A DNA stretch of 64,000 bases, from positions 1-64,000 of the forward strand of contig QZCP01000097.1 in NCBI GenBank assembly GCA_003956705.1. Reading direction: 5' to 3'. Made by a program: the position numbers and the translations under genes. This stretch comes from Brevipalpus yothersi. Taxonomy: Eukaryota > Arthropoda > Arachnida > Trombidiformes > Tenuipalpidae. Positions 34,411 to 47,351 of this stretch are shown one piece after another (within the stretch, counting starts at the first letter, position 1; each line of letters opens with the position of its first letter). The notes under the pieces were generated by a model, which had not been told where the DNA came from, ran no database searches, and saw only the letters and a program-made list of their open reading frames with translations.

Positions 34411-35307
34411 TTATGCTAATTTTTGGACAAATTTTTTAGCTTTCTCATACTCTTGATCACTCATATCCACAATACCGGCTTTCCTTAATTCTTCCAAGGT
34501 TGTACAATCTTTGGGTATTTTTTTATACTCATCAGTAGATGTTTCAGGACCACCAAGATAATCAGGTAGCTGACTTGTGGGTATATATTGTGTAATATCT
34601 TTATCGGTACAAAATTTGATTCGACGCTTAACGGAAGCCGGAAACCAGCTAAATGCTATCGTTTTGATTGCGGTCAATAGCCAATTAAGATTCACCACTA
34701 ACACATACTTCTGACCAGCTGGAAAGTAGTTTTTAAGTGAACTATTAATGAATCCCAATAGATCAACGTCAGCATTAGCCACTCCAGCCTTAGAACAATC
34801 GAGCACCTCAATCCAACCGTAATCACTTCCTTTAGCGGCACCCAAGCGATCGGCTTTCAACAATTGATAAGCGATAAACTTTTTCAATATGGATGACATT
34901 CCCGGTGAATTGAATGTATTGGCCACTCGAATGATGAGCACAGTATTGCCATCAACATCTTCACCATGAACAAATATACCGTTTGCTACATAAAATTCAC
35001 GTGGAAATGATTGATCAGTGGCTTCCGTAATACCCATCTCTTTGTGCCATCGTAGTGCTGAATCCAGAAGAGATGCGGTCAACTCGACTTTACCACGACG
35101 TCTACGTAAATATCTTCGAACCAGATTATCATCTACCATGAGATCTTCATATAGACGAGCATCCCAGACGTCTTTGTTCTTTTCCAATTGAGATGAGAGA
35201 ATTTCTCGAAGTTCAGCCAATTTTTCTGCTGGATATTCATTGGAAGAAATTTTTCCATTGGAAACTTCTTCCTTTGGTTCAATATCATTTATCACTGGAT
35301 CACTCAT
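34411..35307 (-). CDS. CRAL-TRIO (SEC14-like) lipid-binding protein, MOSPD2-like
   Basis: Minus strand, single exon, 298 residues from the ATG at 35307 (earlier codons in frame start only at TTG). An acidic N-terminal tail (1-28) and helical segment lead into the CRAL-TRIO N region (about 55-75, VRRYLRRRRGKVELTASLLD). The lipid-binding SEC14 fold follows, to PDYLGG near 262: GIFVHGEDVDGNTVLIIRV, then a strand-turn WIEVLDCSKAG, NSSLKNYFPAG, and WFPASVKRRIKF. The closest recalled relative is the CRAL-TRIO half of MOSPD2. The MSP domain (which binds FFAT motifs) and the membrane tail of MOSPD2 are missing, so it is probably a soluble lipid carrier. It is transcribed away from VPS13D across 834 bp. 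Confidence 0.85.
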   Translation of the reverse strand: MSDPVINDIEPKEEVSNGKISSNEYPAEKLAELREILSSQLEKNKDVWDARLYEDLMVDDNLVRRYLRRRRGKVELTASLLDSALRWHKEMGITEATDQSFPREFYVANGIFVHGEDVDGNTVLIIRVANTFNSPGMSSILKKFIAYQLLKADRLGAAKGSDYGWIEVLDCSKAGVANADVDLLGFINSSLKNYFPAGQKYVLVVNLNWLLTAIKTIAFSWFPASVKRRIKFCTDKDITQYIPTSQLPDYLGGPETSTDEYKKIPKDCTTLEELRKAGIVDMSDQEYEKAKKFVQKLA

Positions 35308-36141
35308 TTTTGATTGACAATCGGATAGCTGGTAAGATGAGGACACAAAAATTCGAAATTTGAAATAATTATCACTCTTCAATTCAATGAGGAATAATGA
35401 ATGATAACTGGCGATAACAGCAAAATATCCAAACTTAGGTTACACTTCAATGGGATGAAGTTTCACGTTTCCACAATTACTTGATGACGACTAATATTGA
35501 AGCGATATTTTACCAGAAAAAAAGTTTCTCCTCTTCGCACCAAAGGAAATACAACTAATCCAACTGACTAATTTCGAATTCAAGTGGAAATAAGAAACTG
35601 ATTCAAAAACTAGTGATCAAAATTTTATCCACCAATTCAACTTTCGAATGTATCTCTTTCCAAGACAAGTTGATGAATGACCACAACTATCCACATGTTC
35701 TGTTCATTTATTTTTTTCGCTCCCAACGATTAAGGGGAGACTGTGTGTGGCCAGTAACTACGAAAAAAAAAATTTTATCTCATGTTCCGCCTTCCATGAA
35801 GAGAGAGAGTCGCCAATCATGTGAATACTTGTTTAATCATGTCTCTCTCTCTCTCTCTTTCTCTCTCTTTATCATCTTTCTCAATCAGCAGTTCAAGTTT
35901 CAAATCATCAATCGAAGAGATATTCGAAATCAAAAAAGTTCCAAATGATGAAACACGTGCGCCACTAGAGGGCCAGAATGAAAATATTTTTTTTTTGACA
36001 TGTAAACAGCTTGAAGTCAAATATAAGACTTTTTTTCTTTGATAAATCAACTTTACCTTAAAAACAATAACAATCAATTGTGATAATATTTTGGTGTATA
36101 TTGTTATATATTATGTGTGTGAATATATGTAGAAAATCAGT
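35308..36141. promoter_or_regulatory. Divergent intergenic region between the CRAL-TRIO gene and VPS13D
   Basis: 834 bp separate the two ATGs, so both promoters and leaders must fit here unless distal leader exons exist. It contains a CT tract at about 35841-35873. No specific promoter element can be claimed. Confidence 0.5.
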
Positions 36142-39100
36142 ATGGTCTTTGAATCAGTTGTATCTAATCTGTTGAACACATATTTGAATGAGTTCATCGA
36201 TGACTTGTCGGCTAATCAATTGAAGATAGGAGCTTTCTCTGGTTTGTATTTCTTACGTGTGAATCTGTGTGTGTTTGAGAATCTGTTTCTAATCTCTCTT
36301 ATTCTTTTGGTTATTTTTTATTGACAGGTAATGTTGAGCTAAATAATTTAGCTATCAAGGGCAATGCATTCACTTCTCTTAATCTACCTTTTCGTGTTGT
36401 AACTGGTCATATCGGTAAATTGACCGCTGTTGTGCCTTGGGTATCTCTGTATACAAGTCCAGTAGTGTTCAATATTCAGCAAGTTTTTATTCTTTGTGTA
36501 CCCAATGTTGGTAAGTTGAACGGATGAATGTGTGTGATGAAAATTATCACAATATGTTACTGATCATCTTGAACGACTAGATGATAAGTGTTCTCTTGTT
36601 CCACAGATGCCAAGTATGATGAAGACTTGGAAAAAGAACAAGTTGAAGCTGACAAAAAGAAGCAGCTTCAGTTGGTTGAAGAAGCCATGAAATCAGCTTA
36701 TTTAAAAGGTAAAGTTAACAATCGATCGATTGTGATGATTATTCATATGTTCTAATCAATTGATTATCCTTCTGTTATCTCGAGCAGATAGAGGAATTGA
36801 GAGTCAAGCTAGCTATGACTTTGTTACCAAACTTGTTGCACAAATTATTAAGAATCTGGAAATTAGGATAGAAAATATTCACATCTGTTATGAAGATAAG
36901 TTTACTAATCCTAAGAGACCTTTTTCCATAGGTAAGTAGCGCTTTTTATCTAGACCATTTTTATCCTTCTCATTTGGGTGCATTCAAATTTGACATCATG
37001 AAATTTTCTTGTCTCGTCAGAATTAAGTCTAGAGGAGCTCAAGTTCGTCACAATTGATGATGCTAACCAAACAAATGCACAGTCTTACAAAGAGAATTAT
37101 TTTGAGAAAGATGTTAATCTACAGTCATTTTCGTTTTATTGGAATTGTTCCAAGGATCTCGAATTGATGTCTGAATTATCTGAAGATGATTTACAGGCAA
37201 CATTCTTCGAACGAATCACTAGTCACATCTATGAACCTGTAATTAATTCTGTCAATGGTCGTGGTAAATTTAAACGGATCGTTCCCGATGATCCAGTCAA
37301 AAAGCAAGGTGACAGCTTTCTTCTCGACTTTGAGCTTGAAAAATTTCCTGTCAAATTGACTCAAACTCAATATAAGCTCATGTTAGAGTGGTCCCATTTT
37401 GTTGATCGAACACGAAAAATGTGGCGTAATCGAAAGTGGAGACCAACTGACAGTATTAAAGAGAATCCACGCAGTTGGTGGCATTATGCAATCAATGCTA
37501 ACCTGGAAAGATTCAGAAAAGCATGCAAAGCTCGCACAAAAGAGTTTCAAGTTGAGCGAGTTAAAGATATCGTCGATTATTATAGAGCTTATTATGTCTA
37601 CTTGACTGAACCCGAATCGATGACTGAAGAAATGGATGAGATCAAGGCCCGTATTGAAGAGAAAATGACTTTCGATGAACTATATTGTCTTCGTGAAGCT
37701 GTGTACGACAACATTAAAAAGAACAGAGAAGATGTGTCTATGACTAATGAAACCAATGGCTCGTGGGGCAACTGGCTCACCAGCTGGTACTTTCAGTCAC
37801 CTGAAACTGAGAAAGATATTGAAGGAATAGTTTCACCTGAGCCTGGACAAGAGACTGAAATGGAAAATATTGCATTTAATTTCCATGTACCTGAATTGAC
37901 ACTGGAATTGGTCACTGACTTTGAGAATCATGCTCAACAAAGTTTAGCAAGGATCCTTATGGAAGATTTTCTACTTTTCTACAAAAAAGATAGAGATGAA
38001 GAGAAAGAATCAGAGGCTCAGATAACTCTTGCAAGTCTTGTTGTTGAGGACCTTTTAGTGCCACTTTCCTCCAATCATCGTTACCTCATGTCATCCAAAA
38101 TCTGTGATCTTAAGAGTAGAACTCGTGCAAAATCTTCACCTCGAAAATGTGATTTTCTCTCATCATCATGTCCATCCAGTCCCCGTGAATACAAACTTCC
38201 AACACTTTCATCTTGTGTTTCCCTTCCTTCCAAACTTCAAAGTGCAAATATTTATCATCTCATTCCATATTCAACACAGCGTCGCTCAAAAATTCATTCA
38301 CATTCTTCTCTCACCAGGCGAGTTGGCTGTTTTCACGATGAGGAACACAACCTTCCCGGCACACCTCCTCCATCTCCATCAAATGAGTCTGCAAATCATA
38401 ATGTGCATCCTAATGTAATCAGCCCAGATCTGGGAATTAATGAAGATCAAACATTGGTCAAGATATCGATTATATTTGTTGACGAAAATTCACCTCTGTT
38501 TGAAACCAAGTATAATCGTAATCATCGCTTGACAACAGTAAGATTCAATAGTCTTGAAACCACAATCAATCCAGAAACATGGGCCAAGTTTCTCAATTTC
38601 TTTGATCATCAACCTGAAAAAAGGTCAAAATATGAAGACTTGTCATATCTTAATTCTCTTTCCGAAGCTAAAAAGGAAGAGCAAGCATCAAGTCTGAACA
38701 TGTCACTCTCTAAACCACCGTCCCAAATCAATATCGATAGTAAAGTTGATTTAACTGTTCGAAGACTGTCAATAATTCTCAATAAGCCGGAAGACAAGCC
38801 TTTAGCCAAAGCGAACATCCTAGGATTCTCTTGTTTATACTCTAAAAGCAATAATGATATCTCGATGGAAGGAAAGCTCAAGAAATTATCCATCACAGAT
38901 CTTACCATGTATAACAAGATATACAAGGAACGCTTTGTGACTGCTGGTGATGAAGCTTTGCATTTCCATTATTTCCGATATGGACATGAGGATGAAAATT
39001 TACGACGTGAATATGACATGAAACTTGAACTCCAAATGACTTCCGTCCAATATGTTCACACTCATAGATTTTACTCCGAAATCATGGAATTTCATAAACA

Positions 39101-42100
39101 ATTCACAGCTCTGCAAGCGAGAATAAAAGCCCTATCATCACCTGAATCTCTAATTCAAAGAGCAAGCCGCATCAAGGTTCAAATCAAAGCTGCTGCTCCA
39201 GTAATTGTAATCCCAGTTCACTATTTGTGTGAAAAAGTTTTAGTAGCTGACTTTGGACAACTGAATGCAACAAACAAATTTCTGTTCGCTGGCTCACCTG
39301 GGACAATCGGCTCTGTATGCAAGAGATCTGGCCTCTCACAATCTGACTTGATTGCTGCCTCTGTACGAGCTACATATGGTGTTGTGACTCGTGTTTCCTC
39401 ACAATCTCTTGTGTCTAGGTATGTGCGTCTTTTAGAACCCAAACCATGTCTACTAGATGTGATTAATGTTCAGTTGACTGAAATGGATCTGTATGCTGGA
39501 GTAGTCACTATCAAAGACTCAACTCCCAACGGAGTTCTTCAGTGTCCAACGACGATGTTAGATTTTCCATCTTTCTGTGTAAAAAGACTGCCAGGACAGA
39601 TCCTGAAAGAAAAGTTTATCTTCCATCTTCAGATTGAGCGAAATTTAGAAGCAGAATTCAATCATTCTCTTCCTGATGTATCCATGCTGGGAAAAGTGTC
39701 AGCAGTTCATTGTACACTGGATAGTCCTCTATTCCAGCTTGTTCGGGGAATTTTGGACAATAATCTGAGTGAACAACTAGATATCGTTCCCACAGCCTCA
39801 CAGCCTTCGGAAGCAGAAGGTGAAGGATTGAATGTTCTTCTTCCGAATAGAATATGGACATCAATGGCCCTTCACTTAGATCTCAAGGATGTCTCACTCG
39901 AAGTGATTGATATCTCATCGAACAATATGCTCCGTGATAAGGTGCTAGCGAGAATAGATTTTCTCTCATCTCGTCTGTCTATCGAAAGCTACACCGATTC
40001 CAGCAAAGACGTGGACCTAGTTTCCCAAGAAATACGTATAACTGATGCAAGATTTCAGAATCACCCCACCAATAATAGACCCAACGTTTTCCCTGATATT
40101 TTGAAGCCAGCTAAAAAAGTCGTCTCATCCTCTCCTTTACAATTAGAAATTCATTATAGAAGCAAAAGAGATCAAGTTTGTCTCACCATACTGCTCAATA
40201 ATATGAGAGTCATGGCCATCTTCGACTGGTTCAGAGAACTATCTGATTTCTTGAGTCAACCTATATCATTCAACAAGAATCAAACAGAATCACCCGAAAA
40301 TGAGAGACAATCCACTCATGATGTCCCTTTTATCAGTGAAACTCAACCAGATTTTGAACTAAAGTTCAATATAACCGATAGTGAGCTGGTTGTAGTGGAA
40401 AACTCAGCTGTAGCAGATTCAAATGCTGTGATACTCAAAGGAACTGCAATTCTAAACTTAGCAACCGATATTACACATCCAGAGCCGTTTAACTGTACTC
40501 TTCAAGGTATGGAAGTATTTTCTTGTATTCTTGGAGTCGAAGATCAGACAGCATTGTCCATCGTGGATCCGCTCAACATCACAATTGATCTTGCTCCAAA
40601 GAAAATTACCCATCCAGCACTCCAGGAGGCTAGTCAAGAAGAAGTCATATTGGTCTTCGATATATCAGAAATCAGTCTACACTTATCATTTCAAGATATT
40701 TTTCTTTTCCTCAAAATCTTGAATTCTCTTCCCACCCAAACACGAATGCTTTCAAAGTCACCTGATTCCCCACGTACCAGTATAGACTCTATGGATAGTC
40801 TAGGAGGTAGTGTATTCGCTTTACCTCAACACATCAATCAACTGCACCTCCTTGGCTTCCACAGATCTGATTGTGTTCAAGCTCTGGAAGCTTGTAAAGG
40901 CAACATTAATGAAGCCACTGTGTGGTTATCTCGTAATGCTTCCCAGCTTGCCTCTAGGCCTGAGTTGAACAAGCAAGTCAATCGCTTCAGCAAATTTAGT
41001 TTCCAAATGATTTGTCTACAAATACACTCATGTGTATTTTGTCTCATTGACGATTGTAAAGATACTGATGTCCCTCTCTTTGAAGTCCGATTCAAAGATA
41101 TTGATCTGTGGCAACGCTTTGCCCCCAGAATTGCTGGTGCAGCAAAGTTTGAGATTGCCGCAGATCACTACAATCGAAGCCTTTCCGGTTGGCAACCAGT
41201 TTTGGAAAGATGGCCATGTGAATCTGATTGGCAAATGGAAGCTGAACAAGATAAAAAATCGAAAATATCATTCTCGATTGCATCATCAGACCGTCTTAGC
41301 CTGGTGATTACTAACTCTTATCTTCAACAGTATCGAGCTGTCATACAGTCATGGGTTGATGAGTATGAACGATTGACGAAGCAAGCTGAAAAACAAGTGG
41401 TTCGAAGGCGATCACCATTCATTCCATTCGCTATCAAGAATGAAACTGGCTGTGATATCAGATTTTACAAAGTCATGCCTCATCTTGGAAGTCAGTATGG
41501 TGGACTGGGTCTCAACTCTTCTCTCCAAGCAAACTTCTCCACTTTGACCCATTCTAATATCGAATGGATACATGCTCGTCCGAATGAAATAATTCCGTTA
41601 TCATTCGAAGAACGTGGCAAGAGTCGAGCACAAGATTCCCATCGTCTTCAGTCCCATGAGATTGTTGTCCAAGTTGAAGGCTGGCAGCCTGTTTGTCCAG
41701 TGTCTATCGATAAGGTCGGAAAGTATTTCCGTGAGGCTAGTCCTGATGATAGCAAACTTGAGACAGCACGAATTGTGTTCGATATTGTACTAGAGAGCAA
41801 TGCAAGGAAGTTGATAACACTTCGATCAGCTCTCTCATTGTCCAACGCAACAAACACTCCGATGGAAGTTAAATTCGGATCGACTGGCAATGATTATCTG
41901 TATATACTGCCTGGAATGCTTCTACCTGTTCCTCTCAATCTTGTACGATCCAAGATCTATGCTCGACCATGCGATATTGGGGTGAACATGTGTGAGACGC
42001 CTATCATATGGGAACATGTTCGACGTTCAAGTGATTCCACATCTGAGCTTCTATCGTGCAATCCATCCACAATCACAGGCAATCAGCACAGTTCTTATAC

Positions 42101-45100
42101 CGATTCTTCGCGTTATTACTTCGTTTCTGTTGTTTTGAGAGAAAATTTTCCCAATGAAAACAAACACAGATCTGCTATGCGATCCATGCGTGCTCTACCA
42201 GCTCATCAGATAATCTTTTTACCCACTGTCCAAGTTATCAATCTACTTCCATTCGAAATGAAATTTCATCTGAAAAATGGGTCAGAAAACACGATCAAGC
42301 CAGGTGAGACAAGCTTCCTCAAATATGTTGACACAAGCAAAGAGTGCTCCATATACTTCAGTATGGACAATTATCCTCGCTCAAATCCATTGACACTCAC
42401 TCCCGGATCGACCACCGATTTTAACCTTCGATTGGAGTTGTTCGATAAAAAAGATCGACCCCTCTATCTTCTCGCTCTAGTCAGTTTAAGTCAAAATAGT
42501 ACTTTTGCCCTCTCCATCACCATTGTGGCTCCATATTGGTTTGTCAATCGAACAGGTCTACCGATAATAGTTAAGCAAGAATCAGCTGAAAAAGAAGCTA
42601 GTGGTCAGTTTGAGGAGCATGAAATCGCAAGAAGTATCTCTCCTCTTCTTTTTTCGTTTTATGAGAACGAATTTCCACTCACCTGTGTCATGAGACTAGG
42701 TAAAACATATGGACGAGCTAGATATTGTAATAGCTTCTACCTACACAAAGGGACTATCGTTAGGAAACTACGTATTTCTTCTAACGACACTAGGAGACCA
42801 GATAAAGTTTATGAGGTTGGCATTGAGATAAGAAATGGAAAGGGACGTTATCGAGACTCAACCATCATCACACTCTCACCACGATATCAGATTGAAAATT
42901 CAAGCTCACACAATTTAGAAATAAGTCAGAAGTTTGCCATCCACTCTCGGGAAAATTCGAAAGAAAGTTTGGTATCAGTTCCTTCAAAATCTAATGTTGC
43001 ATTCCATTGGCCTAGAAGTGATCAGGATCGCTTACTCTGCATTCGATCAATGTCCATAAAAGATTGCAATTGGTCTGGTGGTTTTGCTGTTCACATCAAT
43101 TCTTCTTTCCACATCAATCTACGTGATTCTCAAGGGAGATCTCATTTCTTGCGGTTGGAAATATTGGCTCAAGGTGCTACAACATTCATTATCTTCAGTG
43201 ATCCAGGAAATTTACCTCCTCCTATTAGGGTCGACAATTTCTCAGAAGTTCCAATTGAATTCTATCAAACAAACAGTATGCACACTTGGATGAAAACTAC
43301 ACTCAAACCTAAATCATCTATACCTTACTCATGGGATGAGCCAACATTTAAGCCTCATCTTACAGTCTCTGCTCCAGGAGGTTGTAGTGCTACGTATGAT
43401 TTGAATCAGCTCCGATCTGGTGAAAATCTTTCGTATGAGAACTTTTTCTATATTGCATTCTCTGGTACTTTTCTTGGAGATCAGAATAGTTCGAAAAACT
43501 TGTCTATCGATAAAGTGTTGGATCGAAACCTCATGCAAATGGAACTCGTACTTGATGTTCCTGAAGGAACTCGAAAAGTCATCATAAATCGGAAGGAGCC
43601 TGGACGTAGATCTCAACTTTGGCGAATGGATCGATACAGAAGACTGTTACATGAGGGCTCTTCTCCTCCACGAGATCCTCGAAAAAATTCTATTGTCAAG
43701 GGAAACTCTATCGAATTTGCTCTCGATATTGAGTCTCAATTCCCATTGCCCAATGAATACTCCAATCTATGCATTAGACCAGCAGACAATAAACGTGGAT
43801 TGACTCAATACTGGAATTTCACAAAAGACGGAAGATTGTGCTGTGAACATCCGAACTTATTCGTACAGCCCAAAGATGGTTACATTGGACTCAAAATAGG
43901 TAACGGACTTGTTCTGGGACCTTCTCATCCAGCTTCTAGAGGTAAAATGACAAATTCTATTCCTCTGGAGCAAGCTCTGAGTACACATAAGATGAGAAAA
44001 GGATCTGGAATACTCTCAGTTCGTGTTTGCTCTGATGGCCCAACAAGAGTTCTACAGATAATGGACATCCGAAATATACCTCCTGTTGGAGATAGAAGTC
44101 CACCCCCTGAAATGAGAAGTAAAACTATCGCAAGCAATCAACAAGTCCAAATGATAGAGAGTGGTAAAGTTGAATTCAATTTACTCTTCAAGCCTTCTAA
44201 CGTCGAATTCTCGTTAGTAAATGAATTCAACGAGGAAATCATTACCATACACCTCTTCGAAGTTGTTCTCGAGTATCTTTATAAAATATCAGAGCATCGA
44301 CTCAACTGCTCCGTTCGATATATTCAGGTAATGTTCATTCACTAATGTTCAGGTCTGACCAAATTAGGTAACAATCTGTTCTACTCGACATCTTTAGGGG
44401 GATAATCAATTGATGGATGCCGAAAAGCCTGTTATTTTTCATACAATGGAACTCGACGAAAGTAATCCAAATGCTGGACTTCCTGCCTTGAATATTTTTG
44501 TCCATAAGCTAGTCCTACCACAAGTTGAAGCACACTTTTTCGAGGTGAGTTATTATCATCCTCTAATGCTCATAAGAACTCAAATTAATACACACACTTA
44601 CACGCTCTTTTCCTCTTTTCATCACTACAGGATGTTCAGATAACTTTCAAGGATATTCTCTTGAATTTAGAAGAATATCTGGTCCTCAAAGTTTACGAAT
44701 TTCTCGGATATCCCGAATCTGATTCTGATCTAGAACCGATCGATGAAGACGGAAGCAGTGCTCATCGAGCTATAACATCAGCTCTCGCAAAATCACCCAG
44801 ACTATACTTTTCGAACTTACAACTTAAACTAGACAATGTGAGACTGAGTGTTTTCACTTCGCCTCATCTGCCAACAAAATTGAGTCAAATTAAGAAGAAG
44901 ATTCGCTTAAGGTTGGTTCGTTTTGAGGACGCAAAGATAGATTTATCACCATTCAAGAGAAATTATTCTCTAGAGACGTTCGCCTTCCTGGTGGAAGCGG
45001 TTGTGAATCACTATCGACAACTTCTCAAGAGTCAAGCTGCCAAAATATTAGGATCTGTCGATTTTCTCGGCAATCCTCTAGGATTTATGAACGACGTCAC

Positions 45101-46058
45101 TGATGGATTGTCTGAATTGATAAACGAAGGAAGCGTAGGTGGACTGATACTGAATCTAGCTCATGGAATTTCAGACTCGACAGCTAAACTCACTTCTGCT
45201 CTATCTGATGGATTGGGAGTGGTTGCTATGGATGATCGTCATCAAGAGATTCGTAAGAGAATAAAAACTGAATCAGGTGATCACCTTAAAGCTGGAATCA
45301 AAGGACTCGGCGTTGGTATTCTCGGAGGCTTCACTAGTATAATAACTCAGACATACGAAGGAGCTGTTAATGAGGGAGGTGTTCAAGGGTTTTTCAGTGG
45401 TTTTGGTAAAGGTCTTCTCGGCACAATAACAAAGCCAGCTGTTGGTATGTTGGACTTTGCATCGAGTGCAGCGATTGCCGTCAGAGATACTAGTCGAAAG
45501 ATGGTGAAAGATTCATGGTCTCAAGTTAACAGGATTCGACCTCCTAGGCCAAGGTTTTCGGACTATGGACCGGGCTCATTATTGCCACACTATTCTCAGG
45601 AACAAGCTATTGCTCAAGAATTTTTCTACAAATCACCAATAATTAATGATCGTGATGATGAAGAGATTTTCATTAGTTTCCAATTGATGAGACCGGATGC
45701 AGCTGTTTTTACCACAAGTCATAAAGTTCATTTCCTAACTTGGTCAGTCAATAATCCTAATGATCGAGGCAAAGGACAAATTTCGATCAATTTACAGCAT
45801 CTCATTAGATGTGATATGCATTCACAGTCAGCCAATGATAATGATCAGTCTTCCTCCCAATTAATGTATCATATTATCCCCTTTGTAAGTGATGAAAGTT
45901 ATCTGCAAAGTTATGGCGCATACCAAAGGATTGCGGATCTTGGTGGCAAAAAGCCCAAGATTCGCTGTCAATCAGAAAATGCAGCTAAAGAAACAATGCG
46001 GTATATTAATTTAGCTAAAGCATCTTTTCAACAGAAAAATTACACGATCACCCAGTGA
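36142..46058 (+). CDS. Vps13D: VPS13D, bridge-like lipid transfer protein
   Basis: Seven coding exons: 36142-36241, 36328-36510, 36607-36708, 36788-36931, 37021-44327, 44398-44544 and 44631-46058. The frame is continuous across every junction; 3,136 residues. It opens with the chorein domain (MVFESVVSNLLNTYL), continues with beta-rich repeats that form the lipid groove, then a UBA domain (about 1447-1487, LLGFHRSDCVQALEACKGNI) that marks VPS13D within the family. The VAB/SHR-BD region follows (about 1640-2310, including GQFEEHEIARSISPLLF), then a lectin-like beta-trefoil stretch (about 2400-2490). The ATG2-C/DH-like helices (about 2796-2970, AAKILGSVDFLGNPLGFMND) and a C-terminal PH-like segment end the protein. 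In other animals it works at ER-mitochondria and peroxisome contacts and supports mitochondrial clearance. Human VPS13D is about 4,390 residues; here the part before the UBA is about 1,190 residues shorter. Confidence 0.96.
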
Positions 46059-46520
46059 TTGTAATTAATAGTGTAAAAAGAAAGATATATATATATTTTT
46101 TTTAATTGTTCTAGAAAATATCAATCTCAGACCAAGTCTCTGAATTACTGTCCAAATCTCATATAAAAAGTAATTTTCATCCTAGAAATTTTTACTCTCA
46201 TTCTGAGCGAATAATGAATACTCTTTCCATAGACAAAATTAGAGCAATTCAGGTATCACCAAGATATGGAAAATAGAATTTTAGAAATTGAATTCCCTAC
46301 ACACGACCAAAGTCAGAATGTTCAATCATAATCCAACAATGATCACTCAATCCTTGACAAGAAGATTGGATGTGTTATTGTCAACAATGTGATGAATCTC
46401 ATTCAATAATCATTTCTAATGGTATCCTTTTGGTACCCTCCATAAAAATCCCTCACCGATCAGTTTGTGAACCTATGTTTATGTGATTTACTTGTGATTT
46501 CGTTGTTCTTGATAAACATC
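46059..46520. other. Intergenic region
   Basis: 462 bp of AT-rich DNA between the VPS13D stop and the next gene. No clear AATAAA. Probably the VPS13D 3' end and the leader of the next gene. Confidence 0.6.
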
Positions 46521-47351
46521 ATGAGTCAAGAGGGAGCCCAATCGAGTCCTTCTCCTGGACCTCGAAATGATAGTATATTTCCTCAAGATGCTTCGGCTCA
46601 AAAAGCGGAAAGAATTCGTCAAGTTAAGCGACTTTTCCAGCAAGCCAAATCGGCTGGAAAAAATCCGAGGAAAGGTGTTATGAAATTTTTTCTCCATATA
46701 CCTTATCTGGCCACCATGATCGGAGTAGGCTGGGTTGGTTTGTGTATTGAAATACTTACAATTATGGGTTTCTATTCAATATTGGTAGCAGCCCATGTTG
46801 ATAAGATCGAAGATATTAGTGAGAATAGTAATCATCGTCATGCCAAGAAAGCCTTATCATCAGTGCTACTATTAGGTAAACGTATAAGGGAAGGAGCAAG
46901 AGATGCATTGGAATATTGGAGAGAAGTGTGGAAAGGTGCTGAAGCTCATCAATATCCATTGGTTTACCTTAATGATGTAATTAATATGCTAGGATTTGAA
47001 CCGGAAGTAAGAGATCTGAATAGCTCAGAGCCTCCTGCACCCGCTGAACCGTCAGAAGCTGGACCTTCTCAACCATCCAGTGAAGCTGCACAAGCACCAG
47101 CATCAGCGGAAGGATCGACACCGGCGGAAACAGCATCTTCAACTTCAACTGCAACAACAACTGAACAGGCTCCAGCAAGGAGCGGAGGTGCTTCTGATGA
47201 TACTACTAGTGAAGGATTTGTTCCAAGTTCTAATCCATCATCGATTTCCACTGCTCTAGCACCCAATCAATCATCAGAATCAAATGCTCCAACACCTGAT
47301 ACATCAAATCCTCCATCCACTAGTCCGTCATCAGAATCCACTGGCAACTGA
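46521..47351 (+). CDS. Uncharacterised membrane protein with Ser/Pro/Ala-rich tail
   Basis: Not recognised. 276 residues from the ATG at 46521 (upstream in-frame codons begin only at GTG). A polar N-terminus (1-28) is followed by a basic amphipathic helix (29-53, RIRQVKRLFQQAKSAGK), then a 30-35-residue hydrophobic stretch (about 57-92) that is either one long transmembrane helix or a tight hairpin. A conserved-looking helical part (93-165, with GKRIREGARDALEYWREVW) follows. From about 170 the protein is a disordered Ser/Pro/Ala/Thr/Glu tail. There is no cleavable signal peptide ahead of the hydrophobic segment. The folded part looks like a normal coding sequence; the tail could be a cytosolic linker or an O-glycosylated ectodomain, depending on topology. 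No function is proposed. Confidence 0.75.
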   Translation: MSQEGAQSSPSPGPRNDSIFPQDASAQKAERIRQVKRLFQQAKSAGKNPRKGVMKFFLHIPYLATMIGVGWVGLCIEILTIMGFYSILVAAHVDKIEDISENSNHRHAKKALSSVLLLGKRIREGARDALEYWREVWKGAEAHQYPLVYLNDVINMLGFEPEVRDLNSSEPPAPAEPSEAGPSQPSSEAAQAPASAEGSTPAETASSTSTATTTEQAPARSGGASDDTTSEGFVPSSNPSSISTALAPNQSSESNAPTPDTSNPPSTSPSSESTGN

